Positions 16,423 through 25,518 of a DNA stretch of 26,309 nt are shown one piece after another. Source of the DNA: Chrysochromulina parva (taxonomy: Eukaryota > Haptophyta > Prymnesiales > Chrysochromulinaceae); assembly GCA_002887195.1 (NCBI GenBank), contig PJAB01000459.1:1-26309 (forward strand). Direction: 5' to 3'. A program made the translations under genes and the position numbers. Position 1 is the first letter of the stretch. Each line of letters begins with the position of its first letter. Below the pieces are notes generated by a model, which saw only the letters and a program-made list of their open reading frames with translations, searched no databases and was not told the DNA's origin.

Positions 16423-18744
16423 ATGTTGTACAAGATTGTGACCGCCTCCGCGATTGTGGCCTCGGTGCACGGCTACGTGGCGACGTCCGCGCGCCCGGCC
16501 GTGAGCGCTCACCGCGCCACCGGCCCGGTCATGGATATCAAAACCGCCACAAAGCGTGAAATCGACTTGTCCCTATACCGCAACTTTGGCATTATGGCCC
16601 ACATCGATGCGGGCAAGACGACGACGACCGAGCGCATCCTGTACTACACGGGCAAGACGAACAAGATCGGTGAGGTGCACGATGGCGGTGCCAAAATGGA
16701 CTGGATGGTCCAGGAGCAGGAGCGCGGCATCACCATCACTTCGGCCGCGACGACGTGCTATTGGGACCCCGCTGTGAAGGGCGCGGGCGGCGCGGTCGTC
16801 ATGCCGGGCGAGCACCGCATGAACATCATCGACACGCCGGGCCACGTCGATTTCACCCTCGAGGTCGAGCGCTCCCTGCGTGTGCTCGACGGCGCGATCG
16901 CGTGCTTCGACGGCGTCGCGGGCGTTGAGCCGCAGACCGAGACCGTGTGGCGGCAGGCCGACAAGTACAAGGTGCCTCGCATGTGCTTCCTGAACAAGAT
17001 GGACCGCACGGGCGCCAACTTTTACTACTGCGTCCAGACGATCAAAGACCTGCTCGGCGCGAAGGCGGCGGTGTTGCACCTGCCGATTGGCAAGGAGGAT
17101 GACTTCCGCGGCCTGGTCGACCTCGTGCAGATGAAGGCGATCATTTGGGATGATTCGGTGCCCATGGGCGCCAAGTTCAACATCGTGGAGATCCCCGACG
17201 AGATGGCCGCCGACGGCAAGCAGAACCTGCGCGAACAGGCCATCGAGTACCGTGAGCGGCTCGTCGAGATGGCGGTGGAGATGGACGATGACCTCCTCAT
17301 GGCCTTCCTCGAAGGCGAGCAGCCGACGGAGGCCGAGCTCAAGCGGTGCATCCGCAAGGGTTGCATCGGGCTCCAGTTCGTGCCCGTGCTGTGCGGCACC
17401 GCCTTCAAGAACAAGGGCGTCCAGTGCCTGCTCGATGCTGTGATCGACTACCTGCCCTCGCCCCTCGACGTAGAGGCCATCAAGGGCACGAACCTCGACG
17501 GAGACGTCCCGATGGAGCGCAAGTCCTCGGACGACGAGCCGTTCTCGGCGCTCGCGTTCAAGATCATGACGGACCCCTTCGTGGGCACGCTCACCTTCAC
17601 GCGCATCTACTCGGGCGTCCTCCAGAAGGGCGATGCCGTCCTCAACTCTGTCAAGGGCAAGAAGGAGCGCATCGGGCGCATGCTCGAGATGAACGCGAAC
17701 GATCGCACGGACATTGAAATCGGGCGCGCGGGCGACATCGTGGCGCTGGTGGGCTGCAAGGACACGACCACCGGCGAGACGCTCTGCGACCCCGAGAACC
17801 CCGTGATCCTCGAGAAGATGGACTTCCCCGAGCCGGTGATCAAGGTGTCCGTCGAGCCGAAGTCGAAGGGCGACCAGGATAAGATGGCGAGCGCGCTCGT
17901 CAAGCTCGCGTCGGAGGACCCGTCGTTCCGCTTCTCGCGCGACGAGGACAGCGGCCAGACGGTCATCGAGGGCATGGGCGAGCTCCACCTCGAGATCATC
18001 TGCGACCGCATGATGCGCGAGTTCAAGGTCGAGTGCCAGATCGGCGCTCCCCAAGTGGCGTACCGCGAGGCCATCTCGCGCACGGTGACCATCGAGCACA
18101 CGCACAAGAAGCAGTCGGGTGGCTCGGGCCAATTCGCCAAGGTGGTGGTCAAGTTCGAGCCGCTCATCTCCGAGGATGGCGAGAAGTCGAAGGGCGCCAA
18201 GGGCGGCTTCGTCTTCGAGCAGGCCATCAAGGGTGGCACCGTGCCCAAGGAGTACATCCCCGGCGTTGCCAAGGGCCTCGAGTCCATCATGGGCGCAGGC
18301 GTGCTCGCGGGCTTCCCTGTGATCGGGTGCAAGGCGACGCTGATGGACGGCGCGTACCACGACGTCGACTCGTCGACGATGGCCTTCGAGATCGCCGGCC
18401 GCGCGGCCGCGCGCAAGGGCCTGCGCGAGGCGGGCTCGAAGCTCATGGAGCCGGTGATGAAGGTCGAGGTGACCACGCCCGAGGAGTACATCGGCGACGT
18501 GATCGGCGACATCAATAGCCGGCGTGGCATGGTCGCCGAGCTGGGTGAGCGCGGCAACATGAAGACGGTGCGCGCGATGGTGCCGCTCGCCAACATGTTC
18601 CAGTACGTGTCGTCCTTGCGCTCGTCGACCAAGGGGCGCGCCTCGTACCAGATGAGCCTCGACTCATATGAGATTGTGCCTCCCAACGTCGAGAAGGAGA
18701 TCATCGCGAAGTACAAGGGTAACACGGGCGACGAGGACGAGTAA
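16423..18744 (+). CDS. fusA: Plastid translation elongation factor G, nuclear-encoded
   Basis: A 773-residue translational GTPase that moves tRNA and mRNA through bacterial-type ribosomes. Residues 1-17 ([17 protein letters not shown]) look like a signal peptide, followed by an Ala/Ser/Arg transit region to about 35: the bipartite signal of secondary plastids. The GTPase motifs are intact: [15 protein letters not shown] (G1, about 59-73), RGITITSA (G2), DTPGHVDFT (G3) and NKMDRTGAN (G4). Domains II-V follow at normal length; [17 protein letters not shown] and [25 protein letters not shown] segments are recognisable in domains III to V. A short insertion ([15 protein letters not shown]) sits between G2 and G3. 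The C-terminus is acidic. The ATG at 16423 is preferred over 16231 because it exposes the signal peptide. Confidence 0.93.
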   Translation: MLYKIVTASAIVASVHGYVATSARPAVSAHRATGPVMDIKTATKREIDLSLYRNFGIMAHIDAGKTTTTERILYYTGKTNKIGEVHDGGAKMDWMVQEQERGITITSAATTCYWDPAVKGAGGAVVMPGEHRMNIIDTPGHVDFTLEVERSLRVLDGAIACFDGVAGVEPQTETVWRQADKYKVPRMCFLNKMDRTGANFYYCVQTIKDLLGAKAAVLHLPIGKEDDFRGLVDLVQMKAIIWDDSVPMGAKFNIVEIPDEMAADGKQNLREQAIEYRERLVEMAVEMDDDLLMAFLEGEQPTEAELKRCIRKGCIGLQFVPVLCGTAFKNKGVQCLLDAVIDYLPSPLDVEAIKGTNLDGDVPMERKSSDDEPFSALAFKIMTDPFVGTLTFTRIYSGVLQKGDAVLNSVKGKKERIGRMLEMNANDRTDIEIGRAGDIVALVGCKDTTTGETLCDPENPVILEKMDFPEPVIKVSVEPKSKGDQDKMASALVKLASEDPSFRFSRDEDSGQTVIEGMGELHLEIICDRMMREFKVECQIGAPQVAYREAISRTVTIEHTHKKQSGGSGQFAKVVVKFEPLISEDGEKSKGAKGGFVFEQAIKGGTVPKEYIPGVAKGLESIMGAGVLAGFPVIGCKATLMDGAYHDVDSSTMAFEIAGRAAARKGLREAGSKLMEPVMKVEVTTPEEYIGDVIGDINSRRGMVAELGERGNMKTVRAMVPLANMFQYVSSLRSSTKGRASYQMSLDSYEIVPPNVEKEIIAKYKGNTGDEDE

Positions 18745-19333
18745 AGTCGCCGGTGACGAAACGCGCAATCGACGGGCGATGGCTGGCGGCGCGGGCGATG
18801 GTCGGGAGCATACCGCTGCATGCGCATTTGCACGCTCGGAGTACGCCACAGAACGGCAACAGAGAAATGATATGCCAGAGAACGGCCACAGAGAAATGAG
18901 CGACGCACACACAGCTCGTTCTGAGTGCATGTACACACGGGTTAGGCGGCTCGTGTGCGTGTTGTGTCTGCGCGGGGCGTGTACCTCCCCATGTGCGATG
19001 TGGGGTGTACCCGGCCGAGGCGCCCAGATTGGCGCATGGGCATGGTCATCTCGTCGAAGGACGAAGCAACCCGAATAATATGGCATAAACTTGTAAGATG
19101 TAAGGTATTTCTTGGTAATCTCGGATCCTCGACCCAGGCCCACCACCTGAGAACCATTACAAGACGACCGATGGCGATGCACGCGGCCGCGAGGCCGCTG
19201 GCCGGCGGTGGGCCAGGTGGCGGCTGGCGGGTCATGTGTTTGGACGATTCAATTTCGTCCGCGGTCCGGTCCGAGACCCGACCGCCTCGCCGCCTCGGTC
19301 GTTCAGTAGTTGGCTTTCTGTCTACCAGCGACC
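18745..19333. other. Intergenic between convergent EF-G and dioxygenase genes
   Basis: No gene is supported; the frames present are Arg/Cys/His-rich and unrecognised. The 26-bp duplication at 18845-18899 is listed separately. CCTCCCCATGTGCGATGTGGGG at about 18985-19006 contains an imperfect inverted repeat. Confidence 0.5.
18845..18899. repeat. 26-bp imperfect direct repeat, 29-bp period
   Basis: GCCACAGAACGGCAACAGAG plus AAATGA at 18845-18870 recurs at 18874-18899 with two substitutions, three bases between copies. Confidence 0.85.
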
Positions 19334-20698
19334 TCAGAGCCCTCGCGCTTGCTCACCGTGTATAGCATTTCGGCGCTGCAGCATCCTCAAATTGTGTAGC
19401 ACACCTGCAAGTGCTGGATGGTCGCTCCCAACCTCTTGCGAGTGAAGCTGCAACTGCGATACGTGCTCCAACAAACGCGGTACAATCCGTGCACTCTCCT
19501 CCTCGTTGCCAAGTTGTTGGTGCAAGTTCGCTAGCAGACCATATAGCGTGCCCTGAGGCGCAGCAATGATATAGTCTGCGAGCGACCGGCCCTGAGGCGC
19601 AGCAGTAACCAGTTCAGTCACGCTCTGGGCTCGATCCACTCGCTGAGCGCGCGCTGCCTCGTCGTATGCGCGCACGCTGAACGTGAGTTCTTTGCACGCG
19701 TCCAACGTCTTGCCTTGCGCGATGAGATGAGTGGCTCGCTGCTCGAAGCGCAGACCGTGGTTGACGAGGCGCGCCGAGTGAAAGAAGAGAGCAAGCGCGT
19801 AGCGCCTGCCTCTTGTCACGGGGTGCCCCCCGTGCCATACTCGGCCAGAATGCGCCAGAGCATGCCCCACCGGAGGTCTGACTGCGCGCTGCAGCACGTG
19901 TATCCATGTGCCGCCGCCGTCGTACTCGGCCGGATCGTTGAGTGGCACCGTGACGGTGATAAAGCTGAAGTCTTGATGCACGGGTAGGTGGCAGCCTGCC
20001 GTGGAGTCGGCGTCGTAACGTAGTACAGTGGCCTGATAGAGCCGTAGTTGGTGCACCTTTGCAGCTGGGCACTCTCGAAATGCAGCTTCGATCGCTGGGC
20101 AGATTCGCCGTGCAAGTGTGGGCCCAAGCCATGCCAGGGTCGCGGGCAGGTGCTCCACCTTGACACGTTCAGGCAAGAGAGCCTCGCGCTCCTTCGACGC
20201 ATGCGGGAAAGATTTGGTCCACTGGGCGCTGGCCTCAGCCTCGGCAATTACGGCGTCGCACTCCTCTCGGAAGAGGAGCATGCTCTCCGACACAGCCACC
20301 TCTCGCTCAGGATCCAACGCACGAAGCTCCAAAGGCTCTGCCGGCCTCGTCCAGTTGGTAGGAATGCAGGCATCACGCTCCTTGATTGGAACGAGTCGCT
20401 TGAAACCACACCACGGGTCGGCGTTGCATTCGCGAGCGTGCTCCGCCACATTTTCAACCAGACCATCCTCGTATTTTGAATCGAGGACACGTGGAGAAGC
20501 GTCGCTATCTGCGCCAAGGAACTGTCTCAATGCATCGTCGCCTCCTCCGCCTTTCAAGCCAGTGCTGCCTTGGAGATGATCTCTTGTAGCCGACGCATAC
20601 ACCTTAGGCATGCTTTGGCGTCTGCTAATAAGATGTGCGGCACTCCATCCAGCGCCAGGGGCTGCAAGCACACACAGGATCATCGCGATGTGACGCAT
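19334..20698 (-). CDS. Secreted prolyl-4-hydroxylase-like 2OG/Fe(II) dioxygenase
   Basis: A 454-residue protein beginning with a probable signal peptide (MRHIAMILCVLAAPGAGWSA). The dioxygenase core lies at about 215-310: LRYDADSTAGCHLPVHQDFS gives iron ligands His241 and Asp243, EYDGGGTWI follows, and WHGGHPVTRGRRYALALFF supplies His289 and the 2-oxoglutarate-binding Arg298 or Arg299. The HGGxPVTxGxRY pattern is common in the P4Hc family. The N-terminal 200 residues contain a Cys pair (CNADPWCGF) and no clear domain. The C-terminal 140 residues are helical; AAPQG occurs twice, 13 residues apart, from a duplicated CCCTGAGGCGCAGCA at 19551-19565 and 19590-19604, and NLHQQLGNEEES looks TPR-like. 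The first in-frame ATG is 20698. It is tandem with the AKR gene, 199 bp apart. Confidence 0.82.
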   Translation of the reverse strand: MRHIAMILCVLAAPGAGWSAAHLISRRQSMPKVYASATRDHLQGSTGLKGGGGDDALRQFLGADSDASPRVLDSKYEDGLVENVAEHARECNADPWCGFKRLVPIKERDACIPTNWTRPAEPLELRALDPEREVAVSESMLLFREECDAVIAEAEASAQWTKSFPHASKEREALLPERVKVEHLPATLAWLGPTLARRICPAIEAAFRECPAAKVHQLRLYQATVLRYDADSTAGCHLPVHQDFSFITVTVPLNDPAEYDGGGTWIHVLQRAVRPPVGHALAHSGRVWHGGHPVTRGRRYALALFFHSARLVNHGLRFEQRATHLIAQGKTLDACKELTFSVRAYDEAARAQRVDRAQSVTELVTAAPQGRSLADYIIAAPQGTLYGLLANLHQQLGNEEESARIVPRLLEHVSQLQLHSQEVGSDHPALAGVLHNLRMLQRRNAIHGEQARGL

Positions 20699-20897
20699 CT
20701 CGCATGCATGTGTGGACCTCGAAACATGCCCGTTACAACGCAAGGCGGACTTGTGCGTGTGTGAATATGTCTTATGTACCGTGAGAACACCCACGAGTTT
20801 TTACAACATGTGATTAACTCCGAGTGGCTCGTATTTTCTTTCGTCTTCGGCGTGAGCTTCGAGGAGCCACACACGACCGGCGACGGAGCCCAGTGCC

Positions 20898-21995
20898 TCA
20901 CCATTTCGTCACGTCCAGCCATGCGACGGAAAACACTACTCTTGCCACTTGTGTCAGCGCCGTGCCAAGCAGCCTCTGGGAGGTCGTCTGGTCATCAAAC
21001 GTGGCCCACGGCGGCGAGCAGAATCGGCCAGGCGCGACGGCGTCTTCGAGCCTACGCACCTCATCTGCGCTTAGGGCGAATCGCCACGGCTCCTCGAGGT
21101 TGGCAGCGAGTCGGCCGGGGTTTGTACTTTTCGGGATGACGACCACGCCACGCTGCAGGTTCCAGCGCAGCAGGACCGCCGCCGGGCTGACTGCGTGCCT
21201 CGCAGCCAGCTCCTGCACCGTCGGGCTGCTCAGCATATTCGCTCCCTTGAGTGTGCCGCGCCCGAGCGGGCTGTACGCCGTCACGACGATGCCGTTGCGC
21301 TGGCAGTACTCCACGAGCGCCGTCTGGGGCAGCCGCGGGTGCAGCTCGATCTGGTTGACGGCCGGCTTGATGCGCGCCGTCGACAGTAGCGCGGCCAGCT
21401 CCGCCTCTCCAAAATTCGACACGCCGATGTGCCTCACCTTGCCCTCGTCCACCAGCGCCTCGAGCGTGCGCCAGCATTCGGCCAAGGATGCCAACGAATC
21501 GGGCTTCATGACCGTGTTGCGCGCCCACACGACCGGCCAGTGGATCAAGTACAGGTCTAGATAGTCGGTCTGCAAGCTTGCAAGCGTCTGCTCGAGCGCT
21601 TCACGAACATCCGCGGGCCGCCGTCGGTCATTCCACAGCTTGCTCGTGATCCAAAGCTCTGATCGCGGCACGCCTCCATGGGCGAGCGCGCGGCCGACCT
21701 CGTGCTCGTTACGGTACACGGGCGCGCAGTCGAAGTGGCGGTAGCCTGCATTGAGCGCGGCCGAAACTGCGGCCTCCACCTCGCCTTTGCTGCTCTCCCA
21801 TGTGCCGAGGCCGATGAGAGGGAGTTCTGCGCCATCGGCGAGCTTGACGGTCTTCTTGGAGAGCTCCTCTACCGTGGCACATGCTGCTTGCGGACGCACT
21901 TGAATCACTGATGGCATGAGTGGCGTGTTGGTGCTGGTAGCTACGGCGGCGAAAAAGGAGGCGATGGCGCCACGACGTGCAAGCGTCAGCCGCAT
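20898..21995 (-). CDS. Aldo-keto reductase with N-terminal leader
   Basis: A 365-residue NAD(P)H-dependent oxidoreductase of the AKR superfamily, which reduces aldehydes or ketones to alcohols. The catalytic tetrad is complete: Asp89 and Tyr94 in RHFDCAPVYRNE, Lys119 in ITSKLWN and His152 in LYLIHWPV. The cofactor-binding ending VVVIPKSTNPGRLAANLEE and GVSNFGEAEL, VNQIELHP and TAYSPLGRG are all conserved. Residues 1-25 (MRLTLARRGAIASFFAAVAT) precede the domain and resemble a targeting leader with paired Arg then a hydrophobic segment; plastid or mitochondrial import is possible. The first in-frame ATG is 21995; the upstream frame lacks one and runs into the CTTGA array. About 20 hydrophobic residues extend past the usual C-terminus. 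The substrate cannot be told. Confidence 0.92.
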   Translation of the reverse strand: MRLTLARRGAIASFFAAVATSTNTPLMPSVIQVRPQAACATVEELSKKTVKLADGAELPLIGLGTWESSKGEVEAAVSAALNAGYRHFDCAPVYRNEHEVGRALAHGGVPRSELWITSKLWNDRRRPADVREALEQTLASLQTDYLDLYLIHWPVVWARNTVMKPDSLASLAECWRTLEALVDEGKVRHIGVSNFGEAELAALLSTARIKPAVNQIELHPRLPQTALVEYCQRNGIVVTAYSPLGRGTLKGANMLSSPTVQELAARHAVSPAAVLLRWNLQRGVVVIPKSTNPGRLAANLEEPWRFALSADEVRRLEDAVAPGRFCSPPWATFDDQTTSQRLLGTALTQVARVVFSVAWLDVTKW

Positions 21996-22202
21996 GCACT
22001 CCTTGCGCGATTCGGCGGTCCACCAGGGTTGCACACCAGGGTGTGATGAAATCTGTGAGTCGTCGTTCTGTGGCGGCACCTCGAATCTCGAGATGGCATT
22101 GACCGACACGACGCGAGGTGCGAGAAATGACTTGACTTGACTTGACTTGACTTGACTTGTGCCGCGAGTCCGCACACACGCATCTCTTTGTCAAGCTCGT
22201 GG
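21996..22202. promoter_or_regulatory. Shared intergenic region of AKR and mL53 genes
   Basis: The 207 bp between two divergent ATGs must hold both promoters. It contains the CTTGA array at 22129-22159. No TATA box is evident. Confidence 0.4.
22129..22159. repeat. CTTGA pentanucleotide array, six units
   Basis: GA followed by five perfect CTTGA units and a final CTTG, ending 43 bases before the mL53 ATG and 133 bases before the AKR ATG on the other strand. The unit and its orientation relative to the plus-strand gene match the array at 7531-7593. Confidence 0.95.
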
Positions 22203-22520
22203 ATGGCATTGTGGGCGCGCTACCTTCGCAAGGTCCACGTGGCCTACTGCCCCTTTAGTGCGAACGCGACGCCTGCGGTTTTTCTCAAGGAGATCTCGAC
22301 CAAACAGGTCGCCGCCATATCGCCGAAGCTGGCGGTGAGCAAAACGCTGCTCCCGAACGTGGGAGACGCGAAACCTTTCACCGAACTCACGTACGCTGAC
22401 GGAAGCAAGGGCCGTTTGGAGCTAGGTGCGATTCAAATCCGCGACGTGATCGAGGAGATTGAGATGAGCAACGTGCGTGTCTCACAACTTGAGCTCAAGC
22501 GAGGGAAACCTTTTCCATGA
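22203..22520 (+). CDS. Mitochondrial large-subunit ribosomal protein mL53-like
   Basis: A 105-residue protein with the thioredoxin-like fold of the L51/S25/CI-B8 group. LRKVHVAYCPFSANATPAVF followed by LKEISTKQV matches the mL53 pattern (strand, then C-P-F, then a helix with F-L). NVGDAKPFTELTYADGSKGRLELG forms the later strands and AIQIRDVIEEIE the closing helix. mL53 is a component of the mitochondrial 39S/54S subunit. Length is close to that of known members. The ATG at 22203 directly precedes ALWARYLRKV, a short basic start as in other mitoribosomal proteins. A donor-like AAC-GTGCGT at 22473 could end an exon, in which case the last 16 residues would differ. Confidence in the exact family is moderate. 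Confidence 0.7.
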   Translation: MALWARYLRKVHVAYCPFSANATPAVFLKEISTKQVAAISPKLAVSKTLLPNVGDAKPFTELTYADGSKGRLELGAIQIRDVIEEIEMSNVRVSQLELKRGKPFP

Positions 22521-22936
22521 TACATTCCGCGGGCGAAGCTGTGTATTAAGTCATAAGTGAGGAAGAGCTGCAGTTTAAACGGGACGTCATGAGGATCATG
22601 AGCCTCCAGCTCTGCCAACGCGTCCGAACCTGAGGCGGTGCGGCTCCAGCACGAAAAGGATCCGAAACAGCGATTCGCGACTCCGACAGCCATCCGACCT
22701 AGCGATTCGCCTAGGGCTCTTTCATGGGCTCTTTGCTGGGCGCATGGCTGGGCGGCGAGAACCGCGAGACGTCGCGTGAGGGGGAGAGATATCTTCCCTC
22801 GCAAGTGTGTGACTCTTTCGTTTGGATCAACACGACGCGTTGTGTCCACGTCGCATTTCCGCAGTGGAGCATGCGCAGCAAAAGGCGCTCGTCCGTCCGT
22901 GTGTGGCGCTCACGGTGCTAGGTGTCGATTTCCCCC
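22521..22936. other. Intergenic upstream of J-protein gene
   Basis: AGCGATTCGC is duplicated at 22669-22678 and 22701-22710, and GGGCTCTTT at about 22714 and 22728. A 65-codon plus-strand frame with an ATG at 22724 is open but unrecognised. I see no other gene. Confidence 0.4.
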
Positions 22937-24709
22937 ATGACCTCGACGAAGCCCCACAAACGTCTCCCAGGTAGGCCAGATCAAGCTACGCATCGTCCCT
23001 CAGTGCTCGTACCGGATGGTTTTTCTTCGTCGCGCACATTTGAGGGTGCACGCGAAGGCTACGTCTTCAAAATGGGTGTGGCTGGTCTCGGCTACTACCC
23101 AGACCTCATACCAAAGAAGAAGGAGTCGTACTTGCCGCCACCAGAGAACGGCCGCGTGACGGTCCTGGCCAGCAAACCAACGAGGCGCTGCCACTACGAT
23201 GTCCTTGGCATAACGCAGGAAGCAGCCGATGAGGACATCAAGAAGGCGTATCATCGCAGAGCACTCGAGCTGCATCCAGACCGAAGCTCTGCCGGCGCGG
23301 CCGAGGCGGCGGCAGAGTTCCAGGAACTGTCGGCGGCTTACGCTGTGTTGAGCGCGCCGCTGGAACGCCGCTACTATGACCAGCACCGTGAGGCCATTCT
23401 CGTTGGTCTTCACGGCAAGGCACTGACTGACCCCGCAGAGCGATCGGAAAACGACGAGCCTCCCGAACCCCCCGCCATGGACTTGTCGGCATTTATCTCA
23501 CCCGAAGCCTTTGATGGTTTTGACGCGGCGAGCGCCCGTAGCTTCTATGCAGTCTACGCCAACGTGTTCGACGAGCTCGCTGCGGAGGAACTTGATGTGC
23601 AACGGTGCACGAGAGCTCCGGTCGACGACGACAGGCCGCCGCCGCCCTTTGGCGATGCTTCGAGCGAGTGGGCGGCGGTGAGCGCCTTCTATGTGTACTG
23701 GGAGGCCTTCAGGACGTGCCGCACGTACGCGAGCGAGCGCCGATACGACGCGCACCAGCTCGAGCGAGCTAACAAGCAGCGGCGCAAGACGATGGAACGC
23801 GAGAACGCAAAGCTGACAGTGGATGCGCGGCGCAGGCGTGACGAGGGTGTGCACGCTCTATGCGCGTGTGTGCGCCGGCGCGATCCGCGCGTCGCAGTGC
23901 ACGAGCAGACGCTTGCAGCCTTGCAGGCGGCACGACCCACGTCGCGCAAAGTTGAGGAACGCATCCGACGGCTCCAATTAGAGATAGAGGCGGCGGACGC
24001 GAGTGGCGCTCAGGACGACGCTCAAGACGACGAGGATGAGGAGGACAGTGACGGCGAGGATGACGGCGAGGATGACGGCGAGGACGACAACGAGGGGAAA
24101 AGCGTGGCGTGTGGTACGCCGTCTGCAGCGGCGGACGAGGACGAGGGCACTAGCAGCACGTCCGAGGAGGAGGAGGAGGATGAGGACGCGTTGGTCAGGA
24201 TGATGGCCTCGATGACCAAACAGAGGCAGGCGCCTAGAGCCGTAGCTGCCGACGATAATGTGGAAATGGACGGTCTGGACGCCAGTGGTGACAGCGGCGG
24301 TAGCGAAGCGTTTGGCTTACCGCCGGCGGCCAATGCAGGGTTGCCTCCGGCGACGGGCGCAGAGGGGAGTCCTGAACCGCCTAGCATGGGGCCAGTACCG
24401 GTGCCAGACTGGCACATCTCGGCACGCAGCCGAAGCAAGCCGGCTCTCAATCCGAGGCGGAAGGAGCGCGACCCTGAGGCCGCGGCGAAGGCGGCGGAGG
24501 GCATCCGCTTGCGCCGTGCGGAAGACGGGCTCCTCTGCAAGGTGTGCGGCCAGGTCTTCCACAGCCGCAAGGAGGTGCTCAAGCACATTGAGAAGACGGG
24601 GCACGTGCGCGATCCATCGGCCGCCCCAGGCGGCTTGCCCGACAACATGTTCTTCATCCCGGGCGATCAAAGCGCACGGGTCGTTAAGGGGCAGCTTCGA
24701 ATCGAGTAG
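22937..24709 (+). CDS. DNAJC21: J-domain co-chaperone, Jjj1/DNAJC21 type
   Basis: A 590-residue protein. The J domain (about 86-150) runs HYDVLGITQEAADEDIKKAY, with HPD at 113-115, through AYAVLSAPLERRYYDQHREA; the HREAIL ending is typical of Jjj1/DNAJC21. Next come FYAVYANVFDELAAEE and FYVYWEAFRTCRTY, then a basic coiled coil (ERANKQRRKTMERENAKL) and VRRRDPRV, in the family order. An acidic Asp/Glu/Gly stretch (about 340-400) follows. One C2H2 zinc finger (CKVCGQVFHSRKEVLKHIEKTGH, about 534-556) ends it. The family stimulates Hsp70 to release export factors such as Arx1 from late pre-60S subunits. Unlike yeast Jjj1, about 85 residues precede the J domain, including GYVFKMGVAGLGYYPD. The ATG at 22937 is first in frame; one at 23072 is an alternative. 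Confidence 0.88.
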   Translation: MTSTKPHKRLPGRPDQATHRPSVLVPDGFSSSRTFEGAREGYVFKMGVAGLGYYPDLIPKKKESYLPPPENGRVTVLASKPTRRCHYDVLGITQEAADEDIKKAYHRRALELHPDRSSAGAAEAAAEFQELSAAYAVLSAPLERRYYDQHREAILVGLHGKALTDPAERSENDEPPEPPAMDLSAFISPEAFDGFDAASARSFYAVYANVFDELAAEELDVQRCTRAPVDDDRPPPPFGDASSEWAAVSAFYVYWEAFRTCRTYASERRYDAHQLERANKQRRKTMERENAKLTVDARRRRDEGVHALCACVRRRDPRVAVHEQTLAALQAARPTSRKVEERIRRLQLEIEAADASGAQDDAQDDEDEEDSDGEDDGEDDGEDDNEGKSVACGTPSAAADEDEGTSSTSEEEEEDEDALVRMMASMTKQRQAPRAVAADDNVEMDGLDASGDSGGSEAFGLPPAANAGLPPATGAEGSPEPPSMGPVPVPDWHISARSRSKPALNPRRKERDPEAAAKAAEGIRLRRAEDGLLCKVCGQVFHSRKEVLKHIEKTGHVRDPSAAPGGLPDNMFFIPGDQSARVVKGQLRIE

Positions 24710-24903
24710 GGGGGCGTTTATATGACAGTCGTAAACCTTCTGGGGATACCCGGTACAGGTTCGAAAGAGGTCCGTCCGGGTCTTGTTCGCTGTCCCACGT
24801 TCACGTACCCGGAATCGACCCGGAACCCCCCCGGGTTTGCGAGAGGCGGGTCCCTGCTCAAAAACGCAAGCGGATCGCATCTCCGACACACCACACGACG
24901 TTC

Positions 24904-25518
24904 ATGCGAGTTTTGAAGCTGGTTTTGCTCTGCCTCATCGCCCAGGTGTTTGCATGGCAATTGAGTTCGAATCTTGCTCGTCGCGACATTGTCGCGGCGA
25001 CAAGCGCCTTGCTCGTGTCTAACGCTGCTCTCGCTACTGAGCCTGCACCAATGGTTGAGATCGACCCGAGCCGATTCAGCAAGATCCCGGGCGGTGGGCA
25101 GCGCGCAGACCTCAAAGTCGGCACCGGCACTGAAATTGGCGAGGGATCGAAGGTCTCACTTCAGTGGGTATTAAGGCGATCGAACGGGTACTATGTAGAC
25201 GGGTCTATCAAGATGCTCTCGGCCCAAAGTGGTGCGGTGAAGGTGGGTGATAACTTTGATGAGGCTAACAACTTCATCTTCACGGTTGGAGACGGGCAGG
25301 CCATGTCAGGCATCGACCAGGGAGTTCGGGGCATGAAGCAGGGCGGTGTCCGACGGCTTGTCTTGCCGGTTAAAGCTGCGTACTCGCTGCCACTCGACAA
25401 GTCGGGCGGACCCGTGCCTTCAGATTTTGGGCCGCGGCGGCAGATCGAGCGAGAGCTTCAGCGTGAGGACCCGTACAATTATTTCTACTTCGAGGTCGAG
25501 GCGACGCGTGTGCGGTGA
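24904..25518 (+). CDS. FKBP-type peptidyl-prolyl isomerase, thylakoid lumen
   Basis: A 204-residue single-exon protein with a three-part leader: signal peptide MRVLKLVLLCLIAQVFAW, a short transit stretch, then a twin-arginine segment (ARRDIVAATSALLVSNAALA, about 26-45) ending at an A-x-A cleavage site. This predicts routing through the ER and plastid envelope and Tat-dependent import into the lumen. The FKBP domain covers about 67-200: DLKVGTGTEIGEGSKVSLQW, NNFIFTVGDGQAMSGIDQGV, GMKQGGVRRLVLPVKAAYS and the final FYFEVEATRV. The tryptophan at the pocket floor is Ile (MSGIDQGV) and several aromatic residues differ, so isomerase activity is uncertain. PRRQIERELQRED is a charged insertion before the last strand. 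It is 194 bp downstream of the J-protein gene in the same direction. Confidence 0.92.
   Translation: MRVLKLVLLCLIAQVFAWQLSSNLARRDIVAATSALLVSNAALATEPAPMVEIDPSRFSKIPGGGQRADLKVGTGTEIGEGSKVSLQWVLRRSNGYYVDGSIKMLSAQSGAVKVGDNFDEANNFIFTVGDGQAMSGIDQGVRGMKQGGVRRLVLPVKAAYSLPLDKSGGPVPSDFGPRRQIERELQREDPYNYFYFEVEATRVR

Noticed and set aside
16573..18360. A 595-codon minus-strand open frame opposite EF-G
   Set aside because: It is the antisense shadow of a strongly codon-biased GC-rich gene; its translation is Leu/Arg/His/Asp-rich and unlike any protein, while the plus strand encodes a complete EF-G.
17607..18938. A 443-codon minus-strand frame overlapping the EF-G 3' half
   Set aside because: Also antisense to EF-G, Ser/Pro/Arg-rich, with no recognisable domain.
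10914..20698. A possible 2OG-dioxygenase gene cluster (10914-11877 and 19334-20698)
   Set aside because: The two enzymes are from different branches, on opposite strands and nearly 8 kb apart with unrelated genes between; no pathway link is visible.
22433..22849. A 138-codon minus-strand frame between mL53 and the J-protein gene
   Set aside because: It starts at a GTG rather than ATG, overlaps the mL53 end antisense, and matches no family.
22724..22921. A 65-codon plus-strand frame with ATG upstream of the J-protein gene
   Set aside because: Too short and unrecognised; it could be an exon, but no splice junction joining it to a neighbour was convincing.
24961..24980. GAGTTCGAATC resembling a tRNA T-loop
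   Set aside because: It lies inside the second FKBP coding sequence and no acceptor stem or anticodon arm can be drawn around it.
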